Shown here: positions 27,908-37,113 of the stretch, one piece after another
Layout: each line of letters begins with the position of its first letter
How positions within the stretch are numbered: the first letter of the stretch is position 1
Source of the DNA: Acidobacteriaceae bacterium
GTDB lineage: Bacteria; Acidobacteriota; Terriglobia; Bryobacterales; Bryobacteraceae
Reading direction: 5' to 3'
NCBI GenBank assembly: GCA_019240475.1
Contig: JAFAYI010000016.1
Coordinates: 89,513 to 153,512 of the forward strand
Length of the DNA: 64,000 nucleotides
Position numbers and translations under genes: made by a program
Notes under the pieces: model-generated
What the model was told of the DNA's origin: nothing
Seen by the model: only the letters and a program-made list of their open reading frames with translations
The model's database searches: none

Positions 27908-30349
27908 GTGGCCGGCCAACGCGCGAATCTTGCCTCTCTCGTCGAGGACTTCGAACGTCATGGCAAAGATCTCGCCATCGTTTCGCCGCGCGGCGTTCGT
28001 CGCCGTAAGATTCGGTATTCCGAACTGGCACTCTTGGCTCGCCGGTTTGCAGCCGAACTACAATCGCGCGGCATTGTAAAGGGAGACCGCGTTCTTCTCT
28101 GGGGTGAAAATGGGGCCGAATGGGTTGCCTCGTTCTTCGGCTGTGTCCTCCGCGGCGTTTTACCCGTGCCTGTGGATTTCGCAAGCGCCTCGGATTTCGC
28201 CCGCCGTGTCGAAAACGAAGTCTCGCCCAAGCTGCTGGTAGGCGACGCCGACAAGCTCGCTAGCCTTCCAACTTCGACGCCGCGATTATTCTTCGCAGGC
28301 TTCAATTCCGCGCTCGCCGCGCAGACCGCCCGCGCCATCGAAGACTTGTCCGGCGAAGACGCATTGCAGATCGTCTTCACGTCGGGTACAACCGGCGAGC
28401 CGAAAGGCATCGTCCATACCCATCTAAACGTGCTCGCCAGCCTCGGCCCGATCGAGTCCGAAGCGCAAAGATATCTCAAATATGAGCGCCTCGTCCATCC
28501 GGTGCGGTTTCTACACACTCTGCCGCTCAGTCATGTCTTCGGCCAGTTCATGGGCCTCTGGATTCCTCCCATCATTGCCGCCGAACTGCACTACGAACCG
28601 CGTTTGGTCGCTGCCGAGATCGTCGATCGCATTCGCGCCGAAAGAATCTCTGTCCTCGCTTCGGTGCCGCGCATGCTAGACCTGCTGCAGAGTTACGTGC
28701 TGGAGCGCATCCCTGATTTGCGGACACGCGTCAATAAAGCAGGTCGCATGAAGGCCCTCGCGCGCTGGTGGCATTTTCGCGACGTCCACCGGCTGTTCGG
28801 CTTCAAGTTCTGGGCCTTTGTTTGCGGTGGCGCCTCGCTTTCACCCCAGGGCGAACAGTTCTGGACCTCTCTCGGCTTCGTCGTGGTTCAGGGCTACGGA
28901 ATGACCGAAACGACCGCCCTCGTCAGCCTCAATCACCCCTTCCGCCCCGCGCAGGGCGCCATCGGCCAGGTGCTCCCCGGCCGCGAAGTGCGGCTCAGCG
29001 ACGAAGGCGAAGTGCTCGTGCGCGGCGACACTATATCGAACACAACCTGGCGGCAAGGCCGCCCCGAAAAGCGGGAAGCGGATTGGCTCGCCACAGGCGA
29101 TCTGGCCGAGTTCGATCCCCAAGGCAATCTGCGCTTCAGAGGCCGGAAGAAAGAAGTGATTGTCACTTCCTCCGGGCTTAACATCTATCCCGAAGATCTT
29201 GAAGCCGCCCTAAGCCGTCAACCCGGCGTGAAGGCCGGCGCGGTCCTTGAAAACGACACCGGTCATGGACCGGAGCCTTTGGGCGTATTGGTCATGACCG
29301 GCGGCGCCAATGCCGAAACGGCTGTGCAAGCCGCGAATCGCGAGCTGGCCGAGTTTCAACAAATTCGTCGATGGTTGCTTTGGCCCGAACCCGATTTCCC
29401 CCGCACGTCCACTGGAAAAGTCTTACGTCGCGAAATCGCGCGCAGAATCGCAGGCGGAGAAGTCGAGGCGGCTCCCGACGGCGTCGCATCCCAACTCGAT
29501 CTAGACAGCTTGGGCCGCGTACAGTTGCAGGCCAGGCTCGAACAACAGTACGGCGTCAAACTCGACGATGCCGCGCTTCAGCAGGCCCAAACCCAAGAAG
29601 ATGTTCGTGAATTAATAATCCGTGCCGGAACCGGACCGCCGCGCGAGCGCGAGCCGGGCATTCAACACATCTATCCACGATGGCCTTGGAATCCCGTTAT
29701 CCACGCCCTGCGAGTGGCATTCCTGGAACTGGCCGCATTTCCTCTGGTGCGCCTGCTCGCTAGACCCGGAATCGAGCGCAGAGTGGACGACTGGCCCACC
29801 GGTCCCCTGCTCCTGGTCGCCAATCACGTTACTTCCTACGACGTCCCGCTTATTCTCTACTCACTACCCCGCCGCCTCCGCGATCGGGTCGCAATCGCCA
29901 TGTCGGGCGAAATGATTCTCGATTACCGCGCCATGCGCAACCAGGACAACTGGTTCTTGAATTTGCTTGCGCCGGTAGCCTACGTGCTGATCACCGGCCT
30001 GTTCAACGTCTTCCCGCTGCCTCAACTCAGTGGCTTTCGGCGCAGCTTTTATCATGCGGGCGAAGCGGCCGACCGCGGCTACAGCGTGCTCATATTTCCC
30101 GAAGGACGCCGCGCAGATAACGAAGCTCCACAGCCCTTCAAACCCGGCGCCGGTTTGCTATGGAAGGAACTCGGCACGCCCGCGCTCCCGGTTCGTATTC
30201 GTGGCCTGGGAGAGTTGAAAGCAACTCGCGGGCGTTGGCTCCGGTCCGGCCGTATCACCATCTCTCCGCGAGCGGCCATACCGCTGGATGCCTCCCAAAC
30301 TCCCGAACAATTGACCATTGTTCTCTGGCACGCCGTGTTCGACGATTAA
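27908..30349 (+). CDS. Fused acyl-AMP ligase, acyl carrier domain and PlsC acyltransferase
   Basis: 813 residues in three domains. An ANL-superfamily acyl-AMP ligase (about 1-515) has VFTSGTTGEPKG, GYGMTETTALVS, WLATGDLAEF and the C-terminal Lys in TSTGKVLRREIA. A short carrier domain follows (about 525-600) with the phosphopantetheine Ser in LDLDSLGRVQL. The last part (about 620-813) is a PlsC-type acyltransferase: ANHVTSYD (HX4D) and FPEGRRADN. Together they predict that a fatty acid is activated, held on the protein's own carrier, and passed to a glycerophospholipid or other lipid acceptor. This resembles Aas-type proteins but with the order ligase-carrier-acyltransferase. Start is GTG. 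The stop overlaps the convergent gene's stop (TTAA at 30346-30349). Confidence 0.88.
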   Translation: MAGQRANLASLVEDFERHGKDLAIVSPRGVRRRKIRYSELALLARRFAAELQSRGIVKGDRVLLWGENGAEWVASFFGCVLRGVLPVPVDFASASDFARRVENEVSPKLLVGDADKLASLPTSTPRLFFAGFNSALAAQTARAIEDLSGEDALQIVFTSGTTGEPKGIVHTHLNVLASLGPIESEAQRYLKYERLVHPVRFLHTLPLSHVFGQFMGLWIPPIIAAELHYEPRLVAAEIVDRIRAERISVLASVPRMLDLLQSYVLERIPDLRTRVNKAGRMKALARWWHFRDVHRLFGFKFWAFVCGGASLSPQGEQFWTSLGFVVVQGYGMTETTALVSLNHPFRPAQGAIGQVLPGREVRLSDEGEVLVRGDTISNTTWRQGRPEKREADWLATGDLAEFDPQGNLRFRGRKKEVIVTSSGLNIYPEDLEAALSRQPGVKAGAVLENDTGHGPEPLGVLVMTGGANAETAVQAANRELAEFQQIRRWLLWPEPDFPRTSTGKVLRREIARRIAGGEVEAAPDGVASQLDLDSLGRVQLQARLEQQYGVKLDDAALQQAQTQEDVRELIIRAGTGPPREREPGIQHIYPRWPWNPVIHALRVAFLELAAFPLVRLLARPGIERRVDDWPTGPLLLVANHVTSYDVPLILYSLPRRLRDRVAIAMSGEMILDYRAMRNQDNWFLNLLAPVAYVLITGLFNVFPLPQLSGFRRSFYHAGEAADRGYSVLIFPEGRRADNEAPQPFKPGAGLLWKELGTPALPVRIRGLGELKATRGRWLRSGRITISPRAAIPLDASQTPEQLTIVLWHAVFDD

Positions 30350-30912
30350 TTGGGCCGCCGCTCTGGAGAGCGTCTGAATATTCCACGAAAGAACGGGCCG
30401 CCGAACACTCCCACGCAAAGCAATCCTCCGAACAGCGCCATCGCTTCGTAGCTTTCGTGCCCTTCCCGCTGCCAATAAACGTCCTGCAGGTTCAACCACA
30501 GCGCGAACTCATCCAAGGTGAGCGCCGCCGCCACGCCATAGAGCATAGAGGTCAGGCGCCCCGCCCAGCGCCACGATTGGTCCGATCCCGTTCCTATCTC
30601 AACCAGCCAGCAGTAGCCGACCAGCATCAACAGCAGAATGCCCCAAACCAGGTGGTGAATATGCCGCCCATGCATGCTCACGTTGTGAAACGGGCCAATG
30701 TCGTTATGAATCGCGATCGTCAGCGCGCGCACCACCAGCACCGCCACAAAAAAACCCACCGAAGCGAGAAACAGGCGCTCCCGGCGGCTCTCGCCGAGTT
30801 GCTGCTGATAGATGGCTCTCAGCCGGCTGCGCGAAACTATCAGCGAGAGCAGCGCCAGAATCGCGCCGATGATGACTGGCGCTACCCAGAAACTGCGATG
30901 TGCCCAGGGCAT
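30346..30912 (-). CDS. Integral membrane protein of unknown function, last gene of the hem operon
   Basis: 188 residues with about five hydrophobic segments (FWVAPVIIGAILALLSLIV, LFLASVGFFVAVLVVRALTIA, LVWGILLLMLVGYCWL, MLYGVAAALTLDEF, ALFGGLLCVGVFGG). A His-rich loop (HNVSMHGRHIHHLVWG) and an acidic motif (LTLDEFALWL) inside the membrane region could bind metal or haem, but I recognise no family. The ATG follows the S10 peptidase stop by four bases, so it is co-transcribed with hemA-hemC-hemD. Its stop shares a TTAA with the convergent acyltransferase gene. Confidence 0.75.
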   Translation of the reverse strand: MPWAHRSFWVAPVIIGAILALLSLIVSRSRLRAIYQQQLGESRRERLFLASVGFFVAVLVVRALTIAIHNDIGPFHNVSMHGRHIHHLVWGILLLMLVGYCWLVEIGTGSDQSWRWAGRLTSMLYGVAAALTLDEFALWLNLQDVYWQREGHESYEAMALFGGLLCVGVFGGPFFRGIFRRSPERRPN

Positions 30913-30916
30913 CGAT

Positions 30917-32494
30917 TCAGCGCCCTGTCGTCACGGCTCCCTGATACATCTGCGCCATGTCGCGATGCAGTTCCTCAAGGCATGACTGCTTTAGATACAG
31001 CATGTGCCCCGCGTCGCAATAGTGCATGGTCACATTGTCGCGAAGCTTCGGCTCGAGCCCCAGGTGTTCAAACGTGTATTCGGTTGCAAAAAACGGGGTA
31101 GCCAGATCGTAGTATCCGTTCATCTGCAGCACTCGCATGAATGGATTCTGTGACATCGCGGATCGCAAGCGCTCCGCCACGTTTACATATTGGTTCGTGA
31201 AATTCGAATAATTCCACGGCTGTACTTTCGCGGTTAGTACTTCATATGGCATATCGGTCTGCCAATTTAGATCGCTTCGGACGTATTCATTGAACGCTGC
31301 GGTGAAAGCGCCTTGCACCGCGGCATAGCTCGGATCGTATTCGGGACGCTCCCCCGCCGCATCCGCATCCACGCCCTCCAGCCGCGAGTCGTACCGGCCC
31401 ACCGTCTTCATCTCGTTCCGCATCAGGGCCTTCGTAAACCGGGATATCGATATCCGCAGATTCGCCTCTTCCACGTACTCCGCCGGAAGGCCCGTAAACC
31501 TCGCCACTTGCTGCGCCACCTCTTTGCGTTCCGTCTCGCTTAGCTGGTCGCCTTTCATGAGCGCATCTTTATATGGGCCTCCGGCGAATTTCCTCGCTTC
31601 TTCGGTTACGTGTTGTAAGTCGCCGGTCTGCAAGTCCCCAGAGAGTTTCTTGTGGTACCAGGCCGCGGCCGTGTAAGTCGGCAGAAAAAGGATATAGGGA
31701 AGATCGTTACCCGGCGCGAAACGAGCCGTCTCGAAATTCAGAATGCTTGAGATCAGCGTGATGCCGTTCAAATAGATGCCCTCGTTCTCGAGTAAGTACA
31801 GGCTAAGAGCCGATGCGCGCGTCGTCCCGTAGCTCTCTCCTGCAAGGAATTTCGGCGAAGTCCATCGTCCATAGCGCGTCGTGTATAGCCGAATAAAATC
31901 TCCCACTTCCGCGAGGTCGCCCTCAAGCCCGTGAAACTGCTTAGGATCTTCGCCAGGCGCATTACGGCTGAACCCCGTCGTCACCGGATCGATGAACACG
32001 ATGTCGGAAAACACTAACGCTGTTCCTTCGTTGTCTACCAGGTGATACGGAGGCGGAACCGCTTGCCCGTCCGGCGTCAGCGCGACTCGCTTGGGCCCCA
32101 AGGCGCCCATGTGCAGCCACACCGATGACGAGCCCGGCCCGCCGTTGAAGGCGAACGTGATCGGGCGCTTGGTCTTGTCCGCGCCGTCCAGCGCGTACGA
32201 AACATAAAAAATACTCGCTTTCGGTTTGCCATCGTCCTTCGACAGAAGCAGCGTTCCCGCGATCGCCGTATAGTGCAACTCCTGCCCGTTCACGTGTATG
32301 ACGTGCTGCGTCTTGACGGTCTTTTCTTCGGCCGGGGGCGCCGGAAACTTCTCGCTCGGCGCTCCCGGCTTTTCTTCCGTCGCCTCGGCTTGCCCCTGCG
32401 ACCTGGGATTTCTCTGCGCCCACGCGGATCCCGCAGTCACGACGCATGCAACAACAATAGCCGCGTATCTTGGGTTCATCATCTTTCGTTTCAT
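30917..32494 (-). CDS. Secreted S10-family serine carboxypeptidase
   Basis: Start ATG at 32492-32494, whose ATGA overlaps the hemD stop, giving 525 residues with a signal peptide (AAIVVACVVTAGSAWAQ). The S10 fold is clear: FAFNGGPGSSSVWLHMGALGP forms the oxyanion hole, GESYGTTR holds the nucleophile Ser, and MNGYYDLATPFFATE and DAGHMLYL hold the Asp and His of the triad. It should remove C-terminal residues from peptides in the periplasm or outside. The open frame extends 168 codons upstream into hemD but that part is out-of-frame hemD sequence. Placement directly behind haem genes is odd for a peptidase; translational coupling suggests shared expression rather than shared pathway. Confidence 0.9.
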   Translation of the reverse strand: MKRKMMNPRYAAIVVACVVTAGSAWAQRNPRSQGQAEATEEKPGAPSEKFPAPPAEEKTVKTQHVIHVNGQELHYTAIAGTLLLSKDDGKPKASIFYVSYALDGADKTKRPITFAFNGGPGSSSVWLHMGALGPKRVALTPDGQAVPPPYHLVDNEGTALVFSDIVFIDPVTTGFSRNAPGEDPKQFHGLEGDLAEVGDFIRLYTTRYGRWTSPKFLAGESYGTTRASALSLYLLENEGIYLNGITLISSILNFETARFAPGNDLPYILFLPTYTAAAWYHKKLSGDLQTGDLQHVTEEARKFAGGPYKDALMKGDQLSETERKEVAQQVARFTGLPAEYVEEANLRISISRFTKALMRNEMKTVGRYDSRLEGVDADAAGERPEYDPSYAAVQGAFTAAFNEYVRSDLNWQTDMPYEVLTAKVQPWNYSNFTNQYVNVAERLRSAMSQNPFMRVLQMNGYYDLATPFFATEYTFEHLGLEPKLRDNVTMHYCDAGHMLYLKQSCLEELHRDMAQMYQGAVTTGR

Positions 32495-33246
32495 CGACTC
32501 GCTTTGAATGATGCCACAGCTTCCACCAGTCCCGCGACGGTAGAGGTCGCGCCTTCGGCTGCGACACTGAGCCCGTGCTTGCGCACGGTGGCTGAAGTGA
32601 TTGCTCCAATCGTGGCGATTTTCACCCCCGACAAAGCGTCGCACCCTGCCAGTCTTATGAGATTTTCCGCTGCCGATGAACTGGCGAACGTAACCCAATC
32701 CGGCGGTGGGTCTTCGAAAGCAGCCCGCAAGCTTTCGACTACGTGGTCCGGAACTACGTTGCGGTACGCCTCCACGACTTGCACCTCTGCGCCGCGCTCT
32801 CGTAACGCCCCGGCTACCACGTCGCGCGTCACCGCCGCGCTCGGAATTAGGATTCGCCTGCCCCTCAAGTCCTCGTGAGCGAAGGCCGCCACCAATGCTT
32901 CGGCCACATAATTCTCCGGAGTGATCGCTACCCGCAAACCTCGCTGTTCCGCCGCCATGCGAGTCGCACCGCCCACCGTCGCAATCTTCGGTCGGCACCC
33001 CGGTGCCGCAACCGGCAACTCAGCGACAAATGCGGAAACCGCATTTGCGCTCGTGAAAATGACCCAATCAAAGTCGTTGCAATGTTTCGCTGCGGAGCGT
33101 AGCGGCTCCGGGTCGGAAGGCGGTCCAATCGCGATCATCGGCGCCAGAATGACTTCCGCGCCCAGCTTCCTGAACGGAATCGCCAGTTCCTCCGCCTGGT
33201 GCGCCGCGCGCGTCACTACGATTCGAAGGCCCTCGAGTGGTCGCAA
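32491..33246 (-). CDS. hemD: Uroporphyrinogen-III synthase
   Basis: 251 residues. The enzyme cyclises hydroxymethylbilane with inversion of ring D. HemD sequences vary widely, but the hallmarks are present: RIVVTRAAHQAEELA at the N-terminus, FDWVIFTSANAVSAF, IATVGGATRMAAEQRG, GRRILIPSA, VEAYRNVVP, WVTFASSSAAENL and KIATIGAITSATVRKHGL. It starts at TTG 33246, immediately after the hemC stop, and its stop overlaps the next start (ATGA), so translation is coupled on both sides. No fusion to a methyltransferase domain is seen. Confidence 0.92.
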   Translation of the reverse strand: MRPLEGLRIVVTRAAHQAEELAIPFRKLGAEVILAPMIAIGPPSDPEPLRSAAKHCNDFDWVIFTSANAVSAFVAELPVAAPGCRPKIATVGGATRMAAEQRGLRVAITPENYVAEALVAAFAHEDLRGRRILIPSAAVTRDVVAGALRERGAEVQVVEAYRNVVPDHVVESLRAAFEDPPPDWVTFASSSAAENLIRLAGCDALSGVKIATIGAITSATVRKHGLSVAAEGATSTVAGLVEAVASFKASR

Positions 33247-34173
33247 CTATTTACTCTCGGCCAAAATATCCAGTGCCCCTCGCGCCATCAGGTCTTCTCC
33301 CACGAGTCGACCCAATTCCTCGGCTTCCTCTCGGGTTCCGCTGCCTCTTGCCGCTACGCGCCGCGAACCGTCCGGGGAAAGGACCACCGCTATCGCCATC
33401 AACACCTTCCCACGCCTCTCGGCGAAAGCTCCCATCGGCAACTGGCATCCGCCGCCCAGCGCAGCCAGGATCGAGCGTTCGCAGGTCACCGCCTCTCGCG
33501 TCTCATCATGATTCAATTTCCTGCAAAGTTCGAGCGCTTCTCCCCGCTCTCGTGTCTGGATGGCCAGCGCCCCTTGACCCGGTGCCGGACAGATGCGCTC
33601 GGGCGCCAAAATCTCCGCAATCTCGCCGTCGAGTCCCAACCGCAGCAGCCCCGCCGCCGCCAGCACGATGGCGTCGAACTCCCCTTCTCTCAGCTTGCGC
33701 AGCCGGGTATCCACGTTGCCGCGAACCGGCTGAACGTTCAAATCCGGCCGCATCCCCAAGAGCTGCGCCGCGCGCCTCGAAGAACTTGTGCCCACCCGCG
33801 CGTTTCGGTTCAGATCGTCCAGTCGTCGGCCGACCATCGCGTCGCGGGGATCTTCGCGTTCCGGTACTGCGGCGATCTCCAACCCCGAGGGTATTTCGGT
33901 CGGCAGATCCTTCAAGCTGTGCACCGCCAGGTCGATTGCGCCCTCCAACAGTGCTTCCTCAATCTCTTTCGTGAATAAGCCCTTCCCGCCCGCCTGCGTC
34001 AACGACGCCGTTTGCAGATGATCGCCCGCGGTCTTGATGATTTCTATACGCGTAGGAACGCCCAAGGCGTCCAGCCGCGCCGCCACATGCCGCGCCTGCC
34101 ACAACGCCAATTGTGAACCGCGCGAACCGATCGTCAAATTCCGCGTCACGCTGCCAGCCCGAGCCGTCCTCAA
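33247..34173 (-). CDS. hemC: Porphobilinogen deaminase (hydroxymethylbilane synthase)
   Basis: 308 residues. It condenses four porphobilinogen molecules to hydroxymethylbilane. Family signatures: LTIGSRGSQLALWQARHV at the N-terminus, KTAGDHLQTASL, HSLKDLPTEIPSG, GTSSSRRAAQLL and ERSILAALGGGCQLPMGAFA, where the Cys carries the dipyrromethane cofactor. Start could be TTG 34173, which overlaps the hemA stop as TTGA, or GTG 34149 (VTRNLTIGS), which matches the usual HemC N-terminus better. Second gene in the haem operon. Confidence 0.94.
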   Translation of the reverse strand: MRTARAGSVTRNLTIGSRGSQLALWQARHVAARLDALGVPTRIEIIKTAGDHLQTASLTQAGGKGLFTKEIEEALLEGAIDLAVHSLKDLPTEIPSGLEIAAVPEREDPRDAMVGRRLDDLNRNARVGTSSSRRAAQLLGMRPDLNVQPVRGNVDTRLRKLREGEFDAIVLAAAGLLRLGLDGEIAEILAPERICPAPGQGALAIQTRERGEALELCRKLNHDETREAVTCERSILAALGGGCQLPMGAFAERRGKVLMAIAVVLSPDGSRRVAARGSGTREEAEELGRLVGEDLMARGALDILAESK

Positions 34174-35447
34174 CGCTCGCGCAAACGGAAGATGCGTCGC
34201 ACCGTGTTCGCCAGCTCGTTTTCCGGAGCCGCTTCGCCGGCCTGTCGCCGTAGTTCCGAAATCGGTCCATGCGCGATCTTATTCACGATGCCGCGCGTCA
34301 GCGCCTCTAGCGCCCGCTCTTGCTCCAGGTTCAACTCCCCCATCCTGCCTCGATAGCGCTCCAGGACTTCGCGCCGAATCGCCTCCAACTGTTCTTGCAG
34401 ACTCGCGATGGTCGGCGCCACATCCCGCTCGCGAAGCCGGACCGCCAGCCTTTCCACTTCGTCCGCGACGATGTTTTCCGCCTGCCGCGCCACTTCGTAC
34501 CGCGCCTTTAAATTTCGATCCGCTACTTGCTGCAAATCGTCGATGTCATAGAGGAACGCGTGCTCAACCCCGTTCACCTCGGGATCTATATTTCGCGGGA
34601 CGCCAATGTCGATGAGAAATACGGGCTGGTGCTTCCGTGCGTCGATGGCGCGCCGGACCACATCCTTAGTCAGCACGTATGACGTCGCCGCCGAAGATGC
34701 GATTACGATATCTACCTCCGCAATCGTATGCCCGAGCATTTCATACGGCACAACCTCGCCGCGGAACATGCGCGCCATTTCCTGAGCATGCTCCAGCGTG
34801 CGATTCGCGATCAGGATCTCTGTCGCTCCTGCGCCCAACAGATGCCGCGCCGCGCCTTCCGACATCTCGCCCGCGCCGATAATCAGCACCCGCTTCTTGT
34901 TCAGCGATCCGAAAATCTCGCGCGCCAATTCGACCGCGGCATAACTAACCGACACCGCGCTGTGGCCGATCTCCGTCTCCGACCGGATGCGTTTGGCTAC
35001 GTTGAATGCCCGCGTCAGCACCGAATCGAGCACGCTTCCAATCGTGCCCTGGTCCCGCGCCAGCGCGTACGCATGCTTGAGCTGGCCCAGGATCTGCGGT
35101 TCGCCCACTATCATGGAATCCAAACTCGAGGCCACGCGAAACAGATGCCGCATCGCTTCACGCTCTTCGTACAAATACGAATAAGGCTTCAGCGACTCGA
35201 CCGTGAGCCCTCCGCGGCTGTCGACAATGCCTTCGAGTAGGATGTCCGGCGAAACTGTTTCCTCCAGCGCCGCAGCAATCTCGATGCGGTTGCAAGTTGA
35301 AAGGATCAGCGTTTCCTCGGCCCCGCTCGCCTGCACGCGCAACAGCGCCGCCGGGACCTCTTCGTCGCGAAAAGCAAGCTTCTCGCGCACCTGCACTGGC
35401 GCGGTCCGATGATTGATGCCAGCCAGCACCAGCTTCAGCCCGGCCAT
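34170..35447 (-). CDS. hemA: Glutamyl-tRNA reductase
   Basis: 425 residues from ATG 35445-35447 (MAGLKLVLAGINHRTAPV). It reduces Glu-tRNA to glutamate-1-semialdehyde, the first step of C5-pathway haem synthesis. Visible: GINHRTAPVQVRE, catalytic Cys in LSTCNRIEI, VGEPQILGQLKHAY, the NADPH site VLIIGAGEMSEGAARHL, and DIGVPRNIDP. The C-terminal dimerisation helix bundle is complete. The open frame extends 142 codons upstream but that overlaps ccsA in another frame. The gene overlaps the ccsA 3' end by 13 bp and is followed by hemC through a TTGA overlap. HemL is not in the window. Confidence 0.95.
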   Translation of the reverse strand: MAGLKLVLAGINHRTAPVQVREKLAFRDEEVPAALLRVQASGAEETLILSTCNRIEIAAALEETVSPDILLEGIVDSRGGLTVESLKPYSYLYEEREAMRHLFRVASSLDSMIVGEPQILGQLKHAYALARDQGTIGSVLDSVLTRAFNVAKRIRSETEIGHSAVSVSYAAVELAREIFGSLNKKRVLIIGAGEMSEGAARHLLGAGATEILIANRTLEHAQEMARMFRGEVVPYEMLGHTIAEVDIVIASSAATSYVLTKDVVRRAIDARKHQPVFLIDIGVPRNIDPEVNGVEHAFLYDIDDLQQVADRNLKARYEVARQAENIVADEVERLAVRLRERDVAPTIASLQEQLEAIRREVLERYRGRMGELNLEQERALEALTRGIVNKIAHGPISELRRQAGEAAPENELANTVRRIFRLRER

Positions 35448-36244
35448 ATCGTCCTCAGGCCCTCGTGCGTCGCCCAGGTAATAATCGAGCAGCCCAGAAC
35501 GCTTACCGCCAGCCACGCAATGCGGCGGCCTCTCCAGCCCGCCGAGACTCGAAGAAAGATCATGGCTAGATAGAACGCCCACGTGAAAAGGAAAAATGCG
35601 ATCTTCCAATCGCCGATCCAAGATGTCCCGCTCTCGATAAAAGCCCAAACGACCCCGGTGACTGTGCCGATTGTAATAAACACAAACCCCAGGTTCATCG
35701 ACTGCGTGATAATGCGATCCAGTGTCGCTAGCGGCGGCAGCCGGTTCGCCGAAGGCGTCACATTCTTTCGCTTCAATTGACGTTCTTGCAGCAGGTAGTA
35801 CACTGACGCCACAGCCGACAAAACTAGCGCCGCGTATCCCAAGAGCACGGTGGACACGTGAGCGATCAGCCACACGCTTCGAATCGCCGGGCTGCTCCAG
35901 TGCGCCACCGGAAATTCTGTCGCTCCTATTAAGGTCATGAAAAACACGACCGGAAACAAACAGACTCCGAAGATAGCAACGCGATAATACGAATAGGCTG
36001 CCAGAAACAACACGGCTATCAGAAAGGCGCAGATCGAGCTGGTCTCGTAAAAGTTATTCAACAGCAGATGCCCGGTTTCGACTCGCAGCTCCACTAGCGA
36101 CACCAGGTGGAAGATAGCGCCGGCGGCAAACGCAATCAGCACGGGAGTAAAGAGCCGCGTGCTCTTGCGAAAAAGATACATCAGCGCGTACAGCAATCCG
36201 CAGGAGTACAAGGCGGCGGCCGTCCGCAGCCAGAGAACACTCAT
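35435..36244 (-). CDS. ccsA: CcsA/HemX-type cytochrome c assembly membrane protein
   Basis: 269 residues from ATG 36242-36244 (MSVLWLRTAAALYSCG), with about eight hydrophobic helices. It resembles the CcsA/CcmC/HemX group: conserved His in HLVSLVELR and IAHVSTVLLGYAALVLSAVASVYYLLQ, and a WWD-like periplasmic loop represented by VWAFIESGTSWIGDW. HemX-type proteins upstream of hemA affect HemA level, while CcsA proteins deliver haem to apocytochrome c; either role fits a position in front of hemA and back to back with a cytochrome c gene. The 13-bp overlap with hemA implies coupling. Confidence 0.82.
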   Translation of the reverse strand: MSVLWLRTAAALYSCGLLYALMYLFRKSTRLFTPVLIAFAAGAIFHLVSLVELRVETGHLLLNNFYETSSICAFLIAVLFLAAYSYYRVAIFGVCLFPVVFFMTLIGATEFPVAHWSSPAIRSVWLIAHVSTVLLGYAALVLSAVASVYYLLQERQLKRKNVTPSANRLPPLATLDRIITQSMNLGFVFITIGTVTGVVWAFIESGTSWIGDWKIAFFLFTWAFYLAMIFLRVSAGWRGRRIAWLAVSVLGCSIITWATHEGLRTIWPG

Positions 36245-36279
36245 AGCGGGGGCTCTTTTACAGTATAGAAGCGAGGCAT

Positions 36280-37113
36280 ATGACGAAACAACATTGCCAA
36301 GTAGCCGCATTTCTGGTGCTCGTCGCGTTGCCGATCACCGCTGGTCAGCAAGGTACCTCGGACGCGAGATCCGAACGGGGGCGCCAATTCCTGGGCCTCG
36401 GCCCGGCCGCCGACCCCGTTGCCGCCGAGCGGGGTCGGCAGCTATTTACCGAGAACTGCGCATTCTGCCACGGTGCTAATGCCACCGGGGCCGAAGGCCC
36501 CGATCTGGTCCGTTCGACGATCGTATTGCATGACGAAAAGGGCGAGACCATCGCTCCGGTTGTGCTCAAAGGCCGCCCGGATAAAGGCATGCCGAGCTTT
36601 GCCTCGCTCACCTCCGCACAGGTCTACGATCTCGCCGAGTTTCTCCACCAGCGTGTCGAACAGGCTGCCAATCGTTTCGGCTACCAGATGCAAAACGTCA
36701 TCACGGGAAACCCGAAAGCCGGACAGGCATTCTTCAACGGCGCCGGCCATTGTACCGGATGCCACTCGCCGGCTGGCGATCTGGCCCATGTGGCGAGCAA
36801 GTTCGAGCCTCCGGATCTGCAGGCTCAATTTCTCTATCCCAGCGAACGCGCCCCCGAAGCGCGAAAAAAGAATTCGCTAACGCCCCGCGTCATTATCCAA
36901 TTACCCTCCGGAGAAACCGCTTCCGGCGCCCTCAAACGCATCGACGATTTCGAGGTCTCCATTTGGGACGCTTTGGGATCGTATCGCTCCTGGCCGCGCG
37001 ATGAGGTGAAGGTACAAATCGAGGATCCGCTGGCGGCCCATCGCGAATTGTTAAGTAAGTACACTGACGCCGACATGCACAACATATTGGCTTATCTTGA
37101 AACTTTGAAATGA
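36280..37113 (+). CDS. Di-haem periplasmic cytochrome c
   Basis: 277 residues with a signal peptide (VAAFLVLVALPITAG) and two haem c sites: CAFCH at about residue 61 and CTGCH at about 156, with Met residues (GMPSF) as plausible axial ligands. It begins 35 bp from the divergent ccsA gene and ends in an ATGA overlap with the PQQ dehydrogenase gene. That arrangement suggests it accepts electrons from the dehydrogenase. Adjacent cytochrome assembly genes fit its maturation. Confidence 0.9.
   Translation: MTKQHCQVAAFLVLVALPITAGQQGTSDARSERGRQFLGLGPAADPVAAERGRQLFTENCAFCHGANATGAEGPDLVRSTIVLHDEKGETIAPVVLKGRPDKGMPSFASLTSAQVYDLAEFLHQRVEQAANRFGYQMQNVITGNPKAGQAFFNGAGHCTGCHSPAGDLAHVASKFEPPDLQAQFLYPSERAPEARKKNSLTPRVIIQLPSGETASGALKRIDDFEVSIWDALGSYRSWPRDEVKVQIEDPLAAHRELLSKYTDADMHNILAYLETLK

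Noticed and set aside
32495..32998. Upstream extension of the S10 peptidase frame (168 codons)
   Set aside because: It overlaps hemD in another frame, is Arg/Gly-rich and the signal peptide starts at 32494.
35448..35873. Upstream extension of the HemA frame (142 codons)
   Set aside because: It lies inside ccsA in a different frame, and HemA homologues start at MAGLKLVLAGINHR.
36262..36267. TATACT as a -10 box for ccsA in the 35-bp divergent gap
   Set aside because: The best upstream hexamer (TTGTTT, 18 bp away) matches -35 poorly, so I could not support a promoter call.
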